Shown: piece after piece, positions 18,607-29,086 of the stretch | Layout of the letters: each line of letters begins with the position of its first letter | Position numbering within the stretch: position 1 is the stretch's first letter | Assembly (NCBI GenBank): GCA_023627715.1 | Contig: JAMAHW010000145.1 | Location: 1 to 51,635 of the forward strand | DNA: 51,635 nt | Origin: Periconia sp. R9002 | Taxonomy: Eukaryota; Ascomycota; Dothideomycetes; Pleosporales; Periconiaceae | Reading direction: 5' to 3' | Program-made: the position numbers and the translations under genes | Notes under the pieces: generated by a model | Databases searched by the model: none | Told to the model about the DNA's origin: nothing | The model's input: the letters and a program-made list of their open reading frames with translations, nothing else

Positions 18607-19875
18607 TTACTTGAGCTCATCCAGCTTGTTCAGCATGGCGTTGACCTCTTTGACCAGCGCCTTACGCCGGGCCCTCGCATCCGGGTCTCCCTCCGTCTCC
18701 ACTCCGTCCAGCTTCATAAGGATCTGCGTCAAGATTGTCTCCGACAGTTTCTTGTACTCGAATGTCCTCTTGGCCTTGTCTTCGGGAGGGTTCTGCGTAA
18801 ATGAGACGCAGAGGGGTACGAACTCGGTGTGAAAGTTCGAGGCGATGGCATCGAGTTTCTCGATGGGTGTTTGTTGCGCAGATGGGCGGGGGGCGCTAGA
18901 GGGTGGTGCGGAAGTAGGGCGCGCTGGGCCGCCGACGTTCGAGGGGATGGGGAGGTATTCGGGGTTGGTGGCTGTTGCGTTGGAATAGGCCAGTCCGGGT
19001 GTGTTTGAGCCAGAGGCATTTGCGGACTGAGACTTCTTCTTGGACTTTCTTCCTCCACGTTTCCTGTTCTTCTTCTTCGAACCCGTATTCGTCGCGGAAT
19101 CGATGCCGCTCTCAGTCTCGTCGTCATCGTCCTCCTCGCTCTCTTCCGCTCCCGGTGCCATGCCTCCAGCGGCCGCCTCTCCAATGGCGCACAGAATTTC
19201 GCTGCCGGTGCCGTCGCCGCGCAAACCTTCTTCAAGTGCTGTGTGGTCGTCGTGCTTCAAGTTCTTGCCTTTGTAGAACAAACGTATCCTCTTGGGATCG
19301 TCGATGCTGAGCTTCTTGGCAGCCGCTTGCCTAATCGTGCCAATCTTCAGATTACCATCCCGTATGGCGAAGGCGGGGAAGTGCGTAGGGTAATGCGTTC
19401 TCCCGTGCTTGAAGATCAAGACGTCTGTATCGCGATCCGGGTTCTTGTCGTCCCAATCTACGATCTCAGGCCTATTCTTCTTCAGGTCCTCAGACGTAAT
19501 GTAAGAGAAATCTGAGTCGGAGACTTGGTCAGACGAGGGTGAAGAACCATGACGGCCAAAGGGCGAAAAGCGCCCGCCCCATCCGCTTCCACTACGCGAG
19601 AACCACGACATGGTGATGAAGACGGCGGCGAGGACGACAGCGAGTCCTGTGAGGTAGGTGGGGTCGTCGAAGCGGGGGTTTGTAAGTAGTTGAGAAAGGT
19701 CGGGTGATGTGTTGATCTTTTGGCGTGCGAATGTCAATAACTTGTTCCAAGAGTCGGTAGATTCTTGATCGTGTGAGTTGTTGGCGACGTTCGGGTCGGT
19801 GCCGAGGAAAGGGTGTGTTTTGAAAAAATGGAACGACTTCTTCAAGTCGTCGAGTAAATTATGGAGCGACGCCAC
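18607..19875 (-). CDS. Membrane-anchored ubiquitin-like/BAG-domain co-chaperone
   Basis: Single exon, 422 aa if translation starts at the GTG at 19875-19873. The N-terminal 73 residues are followed by a membrane segment (74-92, YLTGLAVVLAAVFITMSWF), a ubiquitin-like domain (about 150-230, with IGTIRQAAAKKL and IRLFYKGKNLKHDD), an acidic stretch (243-253), a Lys-rich stretch (266-286) and a C-terminal BAG domain (about 345-422, ending VNAMLNKLDELK). BAG domains act as Hsp70 nucleotide-exchange factors; the anchor suggests an ER/nuclear-envelope protein like yeast Snl1. No ATG precedes the membrane segment: the first in-frame Met is residue 89, inside it. The GTG sits in a near-ideal context (CACC-GTG-GCG). 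It may be a near-cognate start, a mutated ATG, or there may be an upstream exon. Confidence 0.85.
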   Translation of the reverse strand: MASLHNLLDDLKKSFHFFKTHPFLGTDPNVANNSHDQESTDSWNKLLTFARQKINTSPDLSQLLTNPRFDDPTYLTGLAVVLAAVFITMSWFSRSGSGWGGRFSPFGRHGSSPSSDQVSDSDFSYITSEDLKKNRPEIVDWDDKNPDRDTDVLIFKHGRTHYPTHFPAFAIRDGNLKIGTIRQAAAKKLSIDDPKRIRLFYKGKNLKHDDHTALEEGLRGDGTGSEILCAIGEAAAGGMAPGAEESEEDDDDETESGIDSATNTGSKKKNRKRGGRKSKKKSQSANASGSNTPGLAYSNATATNPEYLPIPSNVGGPARPTSAPPSSAPRPSAQQTPIEKLDAIASNFHTEFVPLCVSFTQNPPEDKAKRTFEYKKLSETILTQILMKLDGVETEGDPDARARRKALVKEVNAMLNKLDELK

Positions 19876-20268
19876 GGTGAATGAGAAAAGTTGGCCAGGG
19901 CCAACGAGGCAAGTCTCACAACTTAAGTGGCGGAAGTTGATGCGGCACAGCGTGCTAGTGGTCGGGGCTCTTGAATTGGCTGGTGCAATGCATGGAAATG
20001 TGTCGGTGAAAGTGCAAGTGTGGTCTACCCTTGAACGCTGACGTATTTTTGCCGCGGGAAGAGCCGAGAATTTGCTTAGTCATTAGTTCTACCCACTGTG
20101 CACGTGCAGAGTCGAATCAATTGATCAATCAATCTCCTTGAACAAAGGGCTTATTTGTCTGAGTTTGAAATACAAGAGGCACAGTCGAGGTGCAAGTATA
20201 CAACAGAATCTCGATGAATCAAAGAAAAATCGTCAAAATTTTCAAACAGACCACTTGGTGGATTTGGA
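19876..20268. other. Intergenic region, 0.39 kb
   Basis: Upstream region of the BAG gene and 3' flank of gaaA. The BAG frame stays open upstream to about 19.98 kb but offers no ATG. Nothing else recognised. Confidence 0.6.
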
Positions 20269-21708
20269 CTACTTCAACGACCATGACCCGTTCTCCTGAA
20301 GAATTTCAATCGGCCTGTTCTCATCCAATGATCTACGGCCAGCCTCCAGGATAGCAGTGGTCGCAATTGTGTTCTTCAAAGTGGGTAACGGGCGAGCATC
20401 CAAGTCCTCGAGTGTGAGTTTTCCCTCGTTAACCGCGTTCACCGCATCGACGAATTTCTCGAACGATATATAGCCGTAGCCGATTTGGCCCGCAAAATTT
20501 CCCTCTTCGTCTGGAGCGTACTTCATATAGAATCTAATGCTATTAGGCAACACGTTTGTGGAACTTAAAATTGGAGACTCGACTTACGGATTGTACCACA
20601 GCAAGCCAGTGTCATCGTCTGTAACGTCGTAACCGCGCTTGGCCTGATTGATGCGAATCTCACCCTTGCTTGCCATGTAATGGAAATATTGATTTGAGTG
20701 AACTCCGGCCTTTTGAGGTGCAGCCCATCCAGCTGTATAAACACCTGTCGCCCGCTTGCCTGAACCATCCTTCTTCACCCAATCAGTGAGAAGGGTAATG
20801 GTATCCTCGGTGCCCTCAACGCAGCCAAGATCAGTTGCAATGCCCCGTGCTCCACTCGCCATGACCCGTACAGGCGTGAAGTCTGGGACCATGGACTCGT
20901 TGATGTCAATGTGGTGTGAGTTTAGATAGTAGGAGATATCTGAGTCCTTGCCAGCCCATGCCTTGAATGTTTCCAGTTGGCTCCTGCATACCAAAATCAG
21001 TCGTGCTGGCGTATGCAATACAATCGAGATTCTTACTTTGGCTGTGACATGTACGAGTAGAAGTAGTTGAAATCACCTAGCTTTGTAGCTCTGAACCGGG
21101 CATCGGCATATGCGGGGTCGTACCGCTTGTGGTGCTCTACGTAGACGAAGACATTGTGCTTCTTGGCAGCCTCGAGCAGCTTTTGGTGGTGTTCCAGGAG
21201 CTTGACAGCAGGTTTAGTGATCAACACATGGTGGCCCCTTTCGATGGCGTAGAGGGCAATGGGGTAGTGGGTGGTATCAGGTGTGAAAATCGTGATGGCA
21301 CTGCCTTTGGGCAACGCATCTATGGCTTCTTTGTATGCGTCCGGATCACGTTTCCCTTGCTTAGGGAACTCATCAAAGGAGACGTCGAGCCCATTATATG
21401 CCTGCGAAATGTTCTTTTGCAGATGTTCACGGATTGCTGGGAATTTATCGCCGCTGACTCCGACCATGCTCAAGTTCCCAACTTTTCCTCGCCGCCGAAG
21501 ATCGAATAACGTCAACCCTACAACACCTACTTTTTTGTCTGACGTAGAGGCCCCGCCGCCAACAAAACCTGTCGTGTACTCGCCCGTTCCGACCTGACAA
21601 GGCTCATTAACAAGGCCCAGGAAAATGCATGCAACCCTCCTTCTGTGGCCCAAATGAGACTCGAGAAGAAGATAAACAACGTACCATCAGAACCTGGACG
21701 GGCGCCAT
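20269..21708 (-). CDS. gaaA: D-galacturonate reductase (Gfo/Idh/MocA family)
   Basis: Four exons on the minus strand: 21708-21685, 21593-21037, 20983-20588, 20533-20269; 413 aa. Introns of 91, 53 and 54 bp have GTACGT, GTAAGA and GTAAGT donors and all phases match. The N-terminus forms a Rossmann fold (MAPVQVLMVGTGEYTTGF), followed by TIFTPDTTHYPIALYAIERG and HVLITKPAVK, where Lys is the conserved catalytic residue of the Gfo/Idh/MocA (G-F-O/MocA) oxidoreductases, and then a C-terminal beta-sheet domain. NAD(P)H-dependent reduction of D-galacturonate to L-galactonate is the first step of fungal pectin-monomer catabolism. The assignment rests on the fold and on its divergent pairing with the pathway aldolase, an arrangement known from Aspergillus gaaA/gaaC and Botrytis gar2/lga1. 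Confidence 0.88.
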
Positions 21709-22832
21709 GGTGAATGAGAAATTTTCTTAGAAGGGGTACACAAAAAGATTGTCTAGAGTTGTGGTGATGAGAAGCAATTGCAAGAAAAGAAGGGGGTGAG
21801 GGGTGAAGACAGGCTGGATACAGTTCGGCGTCTGGACTCGAGCCGGTCGGCATATGGCAATGGCAATGGCAAAGGCCATGGCGGGACACGAGCAATAGGG
21901 CTGAAGCACGACATGATGGATACTATCGCACGGCAGCCAGACTACATGTACACGAGCCCTGCAATTTGGCATAAATACATAGTGAGCGATTAAAGTAAGA
22001 GCACATGGCCGGAACAATATCGCCCGCAGCGAGCATTGTAGGCAGAGGAAGGCCATGAATGAGGGGCAGCAGCAGAGCAAAGTTCAGCCGGCACGTTACC
22101 GCTTCCCCAGGCCAAGACTGCCCCCTGTCGCCTCTCCACAAGTCGGCTGCACCCCACGCGATTCCCGCGTCAGGTGATTGGTGGAATTGCATTTCTCCGG
22201 TCCGCGCGATATAGACGTGCCCTTTCCTCCAAACAGCCCTCTCCATCTGCGGATGCCCGTCGCCAACATCACAGCACCCTCGACCGTCAGACAGTCAGAC
22301 TTCGCTCCTGTTAGTCACCTTTGCAGGAGCAGACGACACACGACTACAAGCAACATCCTAACAGAAAAACCCGCAAACGGCCGGAGCCCGTCTTCGTTGG
22401 TCCCACAAGCTCGCTCCACCCACGGCATCATCATGCACAACATGCACATAGCACTCCACTGGTCTCCCTCTAGCGGTTTCTTGTCGGGTCCTCTACACAT
22501 CGGCGAATGAACGTCATCCGTTCGTGGTCAAGCTCGACAAAGCGAGCAATGGATCAAGATGGGCCCCAAGGTGGGATGCGGCATTGGGCTGTGGCGGACT
22601 AGTGTCCATGACCCCATCCTCTACCGTTACTTTACACCGATTGCCCTCCATCTCGCTATTATATTAACTCCCAAACTTTCAAAACCGCTCTTCCATCCCG
22701 TTGTCCGGCTCCCTGGTTCGCTTCCCTCCCATCCTCGAGCCATTGTCGACACCTCCTCCGGCCTTCATCCCTCCCACCGACTTGCATCCGACCACATCAA
22801 GAACGAGCAATTCAACTCGACACCTTCTGACC
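21709..22832. promoter_or_regulatory. Bidirectional gaaA-gaaC promoter region
   Basis: 1.1 kb between the divergent ATGs at 21708 and 22833. It contains one perfect galacturonate-responsive element and five CreA-type SYGGRG hexamers (22105-22110, 22134-22139, 22152-22157, 22195-22200, 22381-22386; the first four are on the minus strand). No gene is supportable inside it; the 5' leader of gaaC is CT-rich. Confidence 0.75.
22177..22185 (-). promoter_or_regulatory. Galacturonic-acid responsive element (GARE)
   Basis: ATTGGTGGA on the + strand, i.e. TCCACCAAT, matching the TCCNCCAAT element bound by the GaaR/GaaX-controlled system in Aspergillus and Botrytis. It lies 469 bp from the gaaA ATG and 648 bp from the gaaC ATG and so could serve both genes. 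Confidence 0.7.
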
Positions 22833-23834
22833 ATGACTGCGGAAGCTCACACCAATGGAGCCAACGGCTCTGCCAACGGCACCGCCAAAGAGCGTACCCC
22901 TCTACGGCCGGGCATCTACTCACCAACCATGACCTTCTTCGACCCGGAAACCGAAGAAGTCGACATCGCCACGGTCAAGAAACACGCCGTACGGCTCGCA
23001 GAAGCCGGTCTGGTCGGCCTCGTCACCATGGGATCCAATGGCGAAGCCGTGCACCTGAGCCGCGCTGAGAAGGCCTCCATCACGCGAGCAACCCGCGAAG
23101 CGCTCGACGAAGCCGGCTACCAAAATGTTCCCGTCATCGCCGGCGCCTCGGAGCAAGGCATTAAGCTCACCATCGAGTCCATCCGGGAATCGGCCCAAGC
23201 AGGCGCCGAGTACGTCCTCATTGTGCCTCCCAGCTACTACCGCTATGCAATGGACGAGGAGGCCATCACCGAGTACTACACCAAAGTCGCCGATTCCTCC
23301 CCGCTCCCCGTCATTCTCTACAACTATCCGGGCGCCGTAGCGGGCATCGACATGGACAGCGACCTCATCATCAAACTGGCCAAGCACCCCAACATAGTGG
23401 GCACCAAGTTCACGTGCGGTAACACGGGCAAACTGACGCGCGTCGCGCTCGCCACGAACGCGGTAACAGCTTCGAGCTCCGGCAGCGGATACATGGCATT
23501 CGGCGGCATGGCCGACTTCACGGCGCAGACGGCGGCGAGCGGCGGCTCCGGCATCATCGCCGGCGGCGCAAACGTCCTCCCCAAGACGTGCGTCCGCGTC
23601 TGGGATCTCTGGACCCAGCACAAGTACGCCGAGGCGATTGAGCTGCAGAAGGTGCTTAGCAAGGGCGACTGGGTGCTTACCAAGGCTGCGATCCCGGGCA
23701 CCAAGTCGGCGATCCAGTCGTACTATGGATATGGAGGGTTCCCGCGCCGTCCGTTGAAGAGGCTGTCTGAGGATAAGGTGAAGGCGGTTGCCGAGGGGAT
23801 CAGGGAGGTCATGGAGGTGGAGAAGAGTTTATAG
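22833..23834 (+). CDS. gaaC: 2-keto-3-deoxy-L-galactonate aldolase (DHDPS/NAL family)
   Basis: Single exon, 333 aa, ATG at 22833 (ACCATGAC). It is a class I aldolase TIM barrel of the dihydrodipicolinate synthase/N-acetylneuraminate lyase superfamily: MGSNGE (66-71), ILYNYPG with catalytic Tyr (about 163) and IVGTKFTCGN with the Schiff-base Lys192. The N-terminal 20 residues are a low-complexity extension. In the fungal galacturonate pathway it splits 2-keto-3-deoxy-L-galactonate into pyruvate and L-glyceraldehyde. The divergent neighbour gaaA and the shared GARE support this over lysine or sialic-acid metabolism. GC-rich with strong C-ending codon bias, as in a highly expressed gene. Confidence 0.92.
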   Translation: MTAEAHTNGANGSANGTAKERTPLRPGIYSPTMTFFDPETEEVDIATVKKHAVRLAEAGLVGLVTMGSNGEAVHLSRAEKASITRATREALDEAGYQNVPVIAGASEQGIKLTIESIRESAQAGAEYVLIVPPSYYRYAMDEEAITEYYTKVADSSPLPVILYNYPGAVAGIDMDSDLIIKLAKHPNIVGTKFTCGNTGKLTRVALATNAVTASSSGSGYMAFGGMADFTAQTAASGGSGIIAGGANVLPKTCVRVWDLWTQHKYAEAIELQKVLSKGDWVLTKAAIPGTKSAIQSYYGYGGFPRRPLKRLSEDKVKAVAEGIREVMEVEKSL

Positions 23835-23845
23835 CATTTTCTCCG

Positions 23846-23872
<27 letters not shown>
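23846..23872. repeat. (CT)n microsatellite
   Basis: About 13 CT units immediately downstream of the gaaC stop codon. Confidence 0.9.
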
Positions 23873-23878
<6 letters not shown>

Positions 23879-24075
23879 TTCCTATTGCATACATACATAC
23901 ATATATTCAATTTCTCTCCCTCACAAAATGCATTTTCCTCTTCTTTTTGTCTTACCCGCGTTCTTCGCTGATCGTCCATAATTTCGGTCGTCGTATCATT
24001 CCCACGTCTCGTATGACTTTTTTGCTGGAATTACCTCGAAGTGTTCAAGTGCTCGACTTCTACATGTGTCACGTG

Positions 24076-24100
24076 CCTCCCTCCCTCCCTCCCTCCCTCC
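24076..24100. repeat. (CCCT)n microsatellite
   Basis: Six tandem tetranucleotide units in the gaaC-xlnR intergenic region. Confidence 0.85.
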
Positions 24101-25635
24101 TTGTCCATCCCTCAATGGATACATACATTCCAGCCCCTCCAAACAGCTACCTAAATATAAAAAGAAAAGATAGCTAGTATCACCACATGCGTAATTCCAC
24201 ACCTTCTATATATATTCTAATCATTACCACAAAACGTCGTCGTTCGTTTAATAATCAAAAAATACCTCCAATGCGTAGGTAGGTAACCTGAGAGACCATT
24301 TGAAATCAAACAAACTAATCACCCTCCCTCTCAGTTCTATACCTACGTAATCACCTCACCCTACTGTCCCACGTTACACCCTAGGTATATACGACTATCA
24401 AAGGTAGTTCAGTCCAGAACCGCTTTTTTTTTAGTGACGGATATGTATGTAACATACCTAGGTAGGTATAGTACAGTACGTTTTAAGCTTCTTATCTCTC
24501 ATTCTTTCTTTCTCTCTTTCCCCTCTTTACTAAAAAAAAAGAAATAAAAGGATTCTATGTACCTAGTGTCCCCTTCTCCTTATTTAACAAAAGAAAAAAA
24601 AAGGGAAAACCAAATACGAGTAGTAAAGCCGCGTTTCAGTTTGTAACCTTACCTAGGTATATATAGAACGTACCTTACTATATGTTCCTTCTTATCTTAT
24701 TCTTTTCTTTCTTCCGTTTAACGCTATTACATTATACTACATTATATTGTATTTTAAACCTATTAGGTTTGGGGGGATAGAGGGAGAAGAAGGAGGAGGA
24801 GGAGGAAGGAGGGAACTATATATACCTACATGTAGTTACAAGAAACGTGCTTCCCATCTATTTTATCCATGCTTGACTAGAAAAAAGGCATCCTAGGTAA
24901 GGTACGTAAGCGAAGTAGGGGAGGGTTAGACGGGAGGGGAGGGGAGAGGAGGGGAGGAAATATGTACCCTTCTGGAGAATGATGATAGAAGATAAGTAGG
25001 TTATATATATATGTGTATAGTAACGATTGCATAGGAGTTTGTCTTACAGTTGTACGGTGTCAGTTATGAGTACATAGACACGTAGAAACTCTAAAACGAT
25101 CGTATTTTCATACACGTTCCGTAAATCCAATCTTTGTTTTCAAGAATCTTCAAATTCAGACATAAAAAGCATTCATATCCATTTTTTATTCTTTGAGCTC
25201 CTCATTGCTCCAGTCACTACCTATCCCGTGTTCCTTTCCTCTCCTTTGCTTTTCTTCCCCTGTCGAGCGAGCAAAAAAGAAAAAGACAAACCAGTGTCCC
25301 TCCCCGCGCCGCTCCGCTCCGCTCCACCCCCTCCACCCAGCTCCTCGTAACGCTATTCCTAGCATAACATGAACAATAATAAAGAAACTGATATCTTTTT
25401 TTTAAAATCCAACCTGTGCCCAGACGCTCATACGCTAGAATGCGTTGCCCAGATCATGAAATCCCCCATTGGACAAAAACAAAAAAACTTGGATATAGTC
25501 GAACATAAGACGGTGAAAAAAGCAAACGGCAAAACTCAGTAGTACTCGTACACAGCATCCCGGTTGTGACAAATCGCTAGTGTTGAAAATTATGGTAGCA
25601 GAAATCGCGAAAAGAAGGCGGTATCGATAGTCCTT

Positions 25636-28444
25636 TCAAATGGCCAGGCCGTTGCCCAGCGTCGTCCAGCGGTACAATGAAAGCACTTCTCGTCTTTTCG
25701 CTGGCGTCATCTCTCTCGAATGCCCGTGACCCTTGATCTGCGCCAGGGTGGAGATCATTACTTTTCGGAAATTTCTCTGCCGCGCGGTTAGTTTGCTAAT
25801 CTAGTGCGCATTCGCAAGGATGGAAAAGCGTACCTGATATTCAGTATTGAGTGTGACTACAGCCGCCTCATGCGCTCGGACAATGGTTTCGCACGCCCGA
25901 ATCACACCGTCGTTGGTTTCCGTCGACAGCTTGTCCGCCAGCAGCAGCAAAATCAAACTTCCTTGGAGAAGGTACTGTGATACAATCAGCGACACAGTCA
26001 TAACCATCTTTGCGATATTCAAACTCACCATTCCAAAGAAATACGGCATGAATGAGAGATCCGGGTCCAACTCCAGTATCTCTTCAACAGCCTGAGCCGC
26101 CGATATCGCGCTCGATGTTGCTGCCAGGAACGACTGTGAACATATCCACATGTTGTCATCCTCCAAGAGCGCAACGGGATCCCATTTGCCGTGCAATAGA
26201 ATATGCAATACGTGCATAATGTGCGTGGCGTAGGCAACAACTTTTCTGGTCTGATGCATCAATTCGTTACGAAGTGTATCCGGGGCATTGTTGTTGTGTT
26301 CCCCTCCATATCCATGCTGTGCCTTGAATTCCTCGAGACTGTATGCGTACCGTTCCAACTGGCGAGCGATTTCGGCTTCGTAGTTATCCCAGGATGTCCG
26401 CTGTCCGAAGCGTGGATGTGATTTTTGCGCTTGCAGATCGACAATATCGCCCAGTATGGTCATTAGCGGAAGGAAAAAGCCAAACACATCGTGGGAGACG
26501 CATTGAAAGGATAACCCCTTCCTCTTCGGTCCAGAGTTGCCAGTATAGAATTCACCGGCTTGCCACAGAGTATCTGGTACGGGCTGGTACAGATCCTCGC
26601 ACTCGTTGTCAAGCATCGCCAAGGGCCGGTTATAGCAAAGGCCAAGGTGCCTAGAAATGTCAGTTTGTTGCCAAACAAAGTTTAGTGGGGATTTAATTAC
26701 CTGTCGATCATATACAACAGCCACCACAATCTTCGGCGCTCTTCCTTGGTCTCCTCGACAAGAGCAGCCGATGGTGTGCCTGCTGGAATGTGTGCTCCCG
26801 AAGTCGAACAGTCCGATAGTCCCACTTCAGCATCATTGTCCATTCCATTAGATTCTCGATCTCGCCCATGATCCTGTGGCAACTCTCTTCCCAGTTTCAA
26901 TTCTCTTGCCAGGCTCCATGCCGCATTCCACCATCGCAGACTAGCTGCTTTGTACTCGCTTGCCGATGTTACCACGCCCAGATTGAGGTAGGTCGCCACA
27001 TCATCCAAAGTGCTAGTAGGAGGCATTCCGGATTCCATGCGTGTATCGAATTGGCCCATGACTCGGTCGACACCCAGGGCATCGTGTGCTGCAGGATTGG
27101 TTACGGTTCCAGATTCTTGCGCGAAACCATGGGAAGATGGCGAGTGGACGAGAGGTTTCAACAGCTCCACCGTGAGTTTCCATAATTTTTGGCAAAAGTT
27201 GCCTCTGGCAGAAGGGGACGATGTGAGATAGCTTGCTTCGCATGTCTGCGCAGCTATCCAGAGCATACTAGAGAGCAGTGCAGGGCTACATTTCCGGGGT
27301 TTGTGCTGCCGCAGGAAGGATCTTGAGCGGAATACGGTTCCGAGGATGTATGGCGATACTGGCTCCATGAAGACGGACGAAGAACTTTGGAAATAATACT
27401 CGAGGAGGTCGCAGGCCATAGGAACAGTCATGATGGAACCTAGATGGGGAATCAGAGGCTTGAGGACTGGGTATTTGCATGGCAGAATTCCGGGGTGGGA
27501 CGAGGAGGCGCTGACGCCCGATTGCGGTGAGCCGGTATCGTTGGAACCGTAACTGTGAGGCGATGTCTGTCGGACGGGTGCGAATTGCATTGGGAAACCC
27601 ATGTTTGAATATTCGGGTGGGACTGAAACGGGGGTATTTTGCTGTTCTTGGACCAGGTGCAAGTCGTTCATGGCATACATGAGCTGTTCGTTGCGCACAA
27701 TAGGAGTGGGGATGGGCTGCGCGTAGCCTTCTCCTGCGCCCAGCAACAGAGGGTCGATCATCATGTGGCCCACTGGGGGATTGAATGATGCAGCTAAACA
27801 TTGCGTAAGCTTGGGATTGATTTTTGTGGGAAGAAAGATGCAAGACATACAGGTCGGCACTTGCCAGCCTGGCGAAGTAACTGGGTGAACCGGAGTTTTG
27901 GAATCGGGGAAATGTTGGGCAATTGGCGTAGGTTCGGAAGGGGACCACAACTCGTCGTCCATGTCGGCGATATTTTCGAATTGGCCACCGGTATGCACGG
28001 TGAGGCCATGCTGAGGCCCATGGGGATTGGATTGGGGGTGATTGTGAGGGTGCTGGCCATGTTGGGCAGCTTCTTCTTCGCGCTGCTTCTGGATGTGGCG
28101 AGGGACCTGAGTGGAGGGACTGTTAACAAGCGAGAACCACGGGACCGAGGGAACGCAGCGGGAGGCGAACCTTTCCTCTCCTCTTCTTTTCGCGATTGTA
28201 CTGACACACATACTCGAGCTCTGCGAGGGGCAATGCATGTTAATTGTTTGTTCTGCTATGGGATGCGGACGGGCGGGCATGGCGGCGTACCAATACAGCG
28301 CGAGCAGGGCACCTGGCCGTTGCATCTGGTTCGCATGCGGTGGCAGTGGTCGCAGGCGCGACTGACTCTTCGCTTGACGGGGGCGGAAGCCCTTCGCTCT
28401 GGCTTGGGGCCTTCGGTAACGGCGACGGTGACGGTCGACTCCAT
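25636..28444 (-). CDS. xlnR: Xylanolytic transcriptional activator XlnR/Xyr1 (Zn2Cys6)
   Basis: Seven exons on the minus strand: 28444-28291, 28220-28171, 28106-27851, 27793-26701, 26650-26029, 25974-25834, 25776-25636; 818 aa, phases consistent throughout. The zinc cluster has C31, C34, C41, C47, C50, C57 in CX2CX6CX5CX2CX6C spacing (RVSRACDHCHRMRTRC...). The fungal_trans regulatory part has YPVLKPLIPHLGSI, SPYILGTVFRSRSFL, SMLWIAAQTCEAS, SLARELKLGRELP, DRHLGLCYNRPLAMLD and a C-terminal YRWTTLGNGLAI, all close to Aspergillus XlnR and Trichoderma Xyr1. It activates xylanase, cellulase and pentose-catabolism genes in response to xylose. An alternative in-frame ATG at 28636 would add 64 residues. 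Introns 3 and 5 (57 and 54 bp) are multiples of three without stops. It is shorter than the about 900-aa Xyr1, mainly in the N-terminal linker. Confidence 0.95.
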
Positions 28445-29066
28445 GGCTGTTGGGGATGGGGTGGAGGAAAGGGGAAAAGAGAAGTCAGAGGGAGGACGGG
28501 TGGTGGTACTGCATGAGACGAAAAGAAAAGAGGCAGCAAGTAGGTACAGTCGGTAGCAGGTATGGTCATGAGATGAGGTGCTGGGGATTGGATTGGGGTC
28601 GAATGAAAGTGGGCCTCGTCGAGACTTACTTAGCATCCATCCAGACAGTCTGCCGAGGAGCTTCGACGGGCGAGCGACATGACGAAAAAAAATGCTAGAC
28701 CAGGAGGCCAGCAGCAGGCCGGGCCAAGGGCTACCTACCTACCTACCGCTGACGGCCCTGCTGTGGCTCAAGCTTCCATGCATCCACGAGGGCTTCGAGA
28801 AGCGAAGACATGACATGAGCTCGCGGGCTGGCGTTCAGGGTGGCACTGTGCAGGCGTGCAGGCGTGCAGGCGCCTGTGCAGATTGCAGGCATTGGATATC
28901 AAAAGGATTAATTGATGCTGTCAGACTGTGTCCGAGATGGCGACGATCTGGGGGAGCACCGACCGGGAGCTTGGGAAGCCACGCTAAGCCACAACCGTCA
29001 GCACTCTGGGGGAACAGGCCAGGGTCGCAATTACCCGCCCGTCCTGCCACCCAATCACGTGCACCC

Positions 29067-29086
29067 GGCTAATCTCGTCGGCTAAA
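29067..29086 (+). promoter_or_regulatory. Paired XlnR-type sites GGCTAA
   Basis: GGCTAAT (29067-29073) and GGCTAAA (29080-29086) are 13 bp apart, about 625-640 bp upstream of the xlnR start codon. They match the XlnR consensus GGCTAA(A/R), which suggests autoregulation. Close pairing makes chance less likely. Confidence 0.5.

Larger units (their letters stand above)
23835..25635. other. Convergent intergenic region, 1.8 kb, low complexity
   Basis: Lies between the 3' ends of gaaC and xlnR. Contains a (CT)n tract (23846-23872), (CATA)n, (CCCT)n (24076-24100), purine tracts (24774-24810, 24915-24960) and repeated CCTAGGTA words, two of them full palindromes TACCTAGGTA (24455-24464, 24650-24659). 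No coding frame is convincing. Confidence 0.65.

Noticed and set aside
22920..23621. 233-codon frame opposite gaaC
   Set aside because: Antisense mirror of a strongly GC3-biased gene; no domain.
27801..28556. 251-codon + strand frame across the 5' part of xlnR
   Set aside because: Crosses xlnR exons and introns in antisense; the zinc cluster and splice phases prove the minus strand.
28256..28636. Start of xlnR at the upstream ATG 28636
   Set aside because: The added 64 residues are Ser/Thr/Pro-rich without similarity I recognise and a GTAAGT follows the ATG closely; kept only as an alternative.
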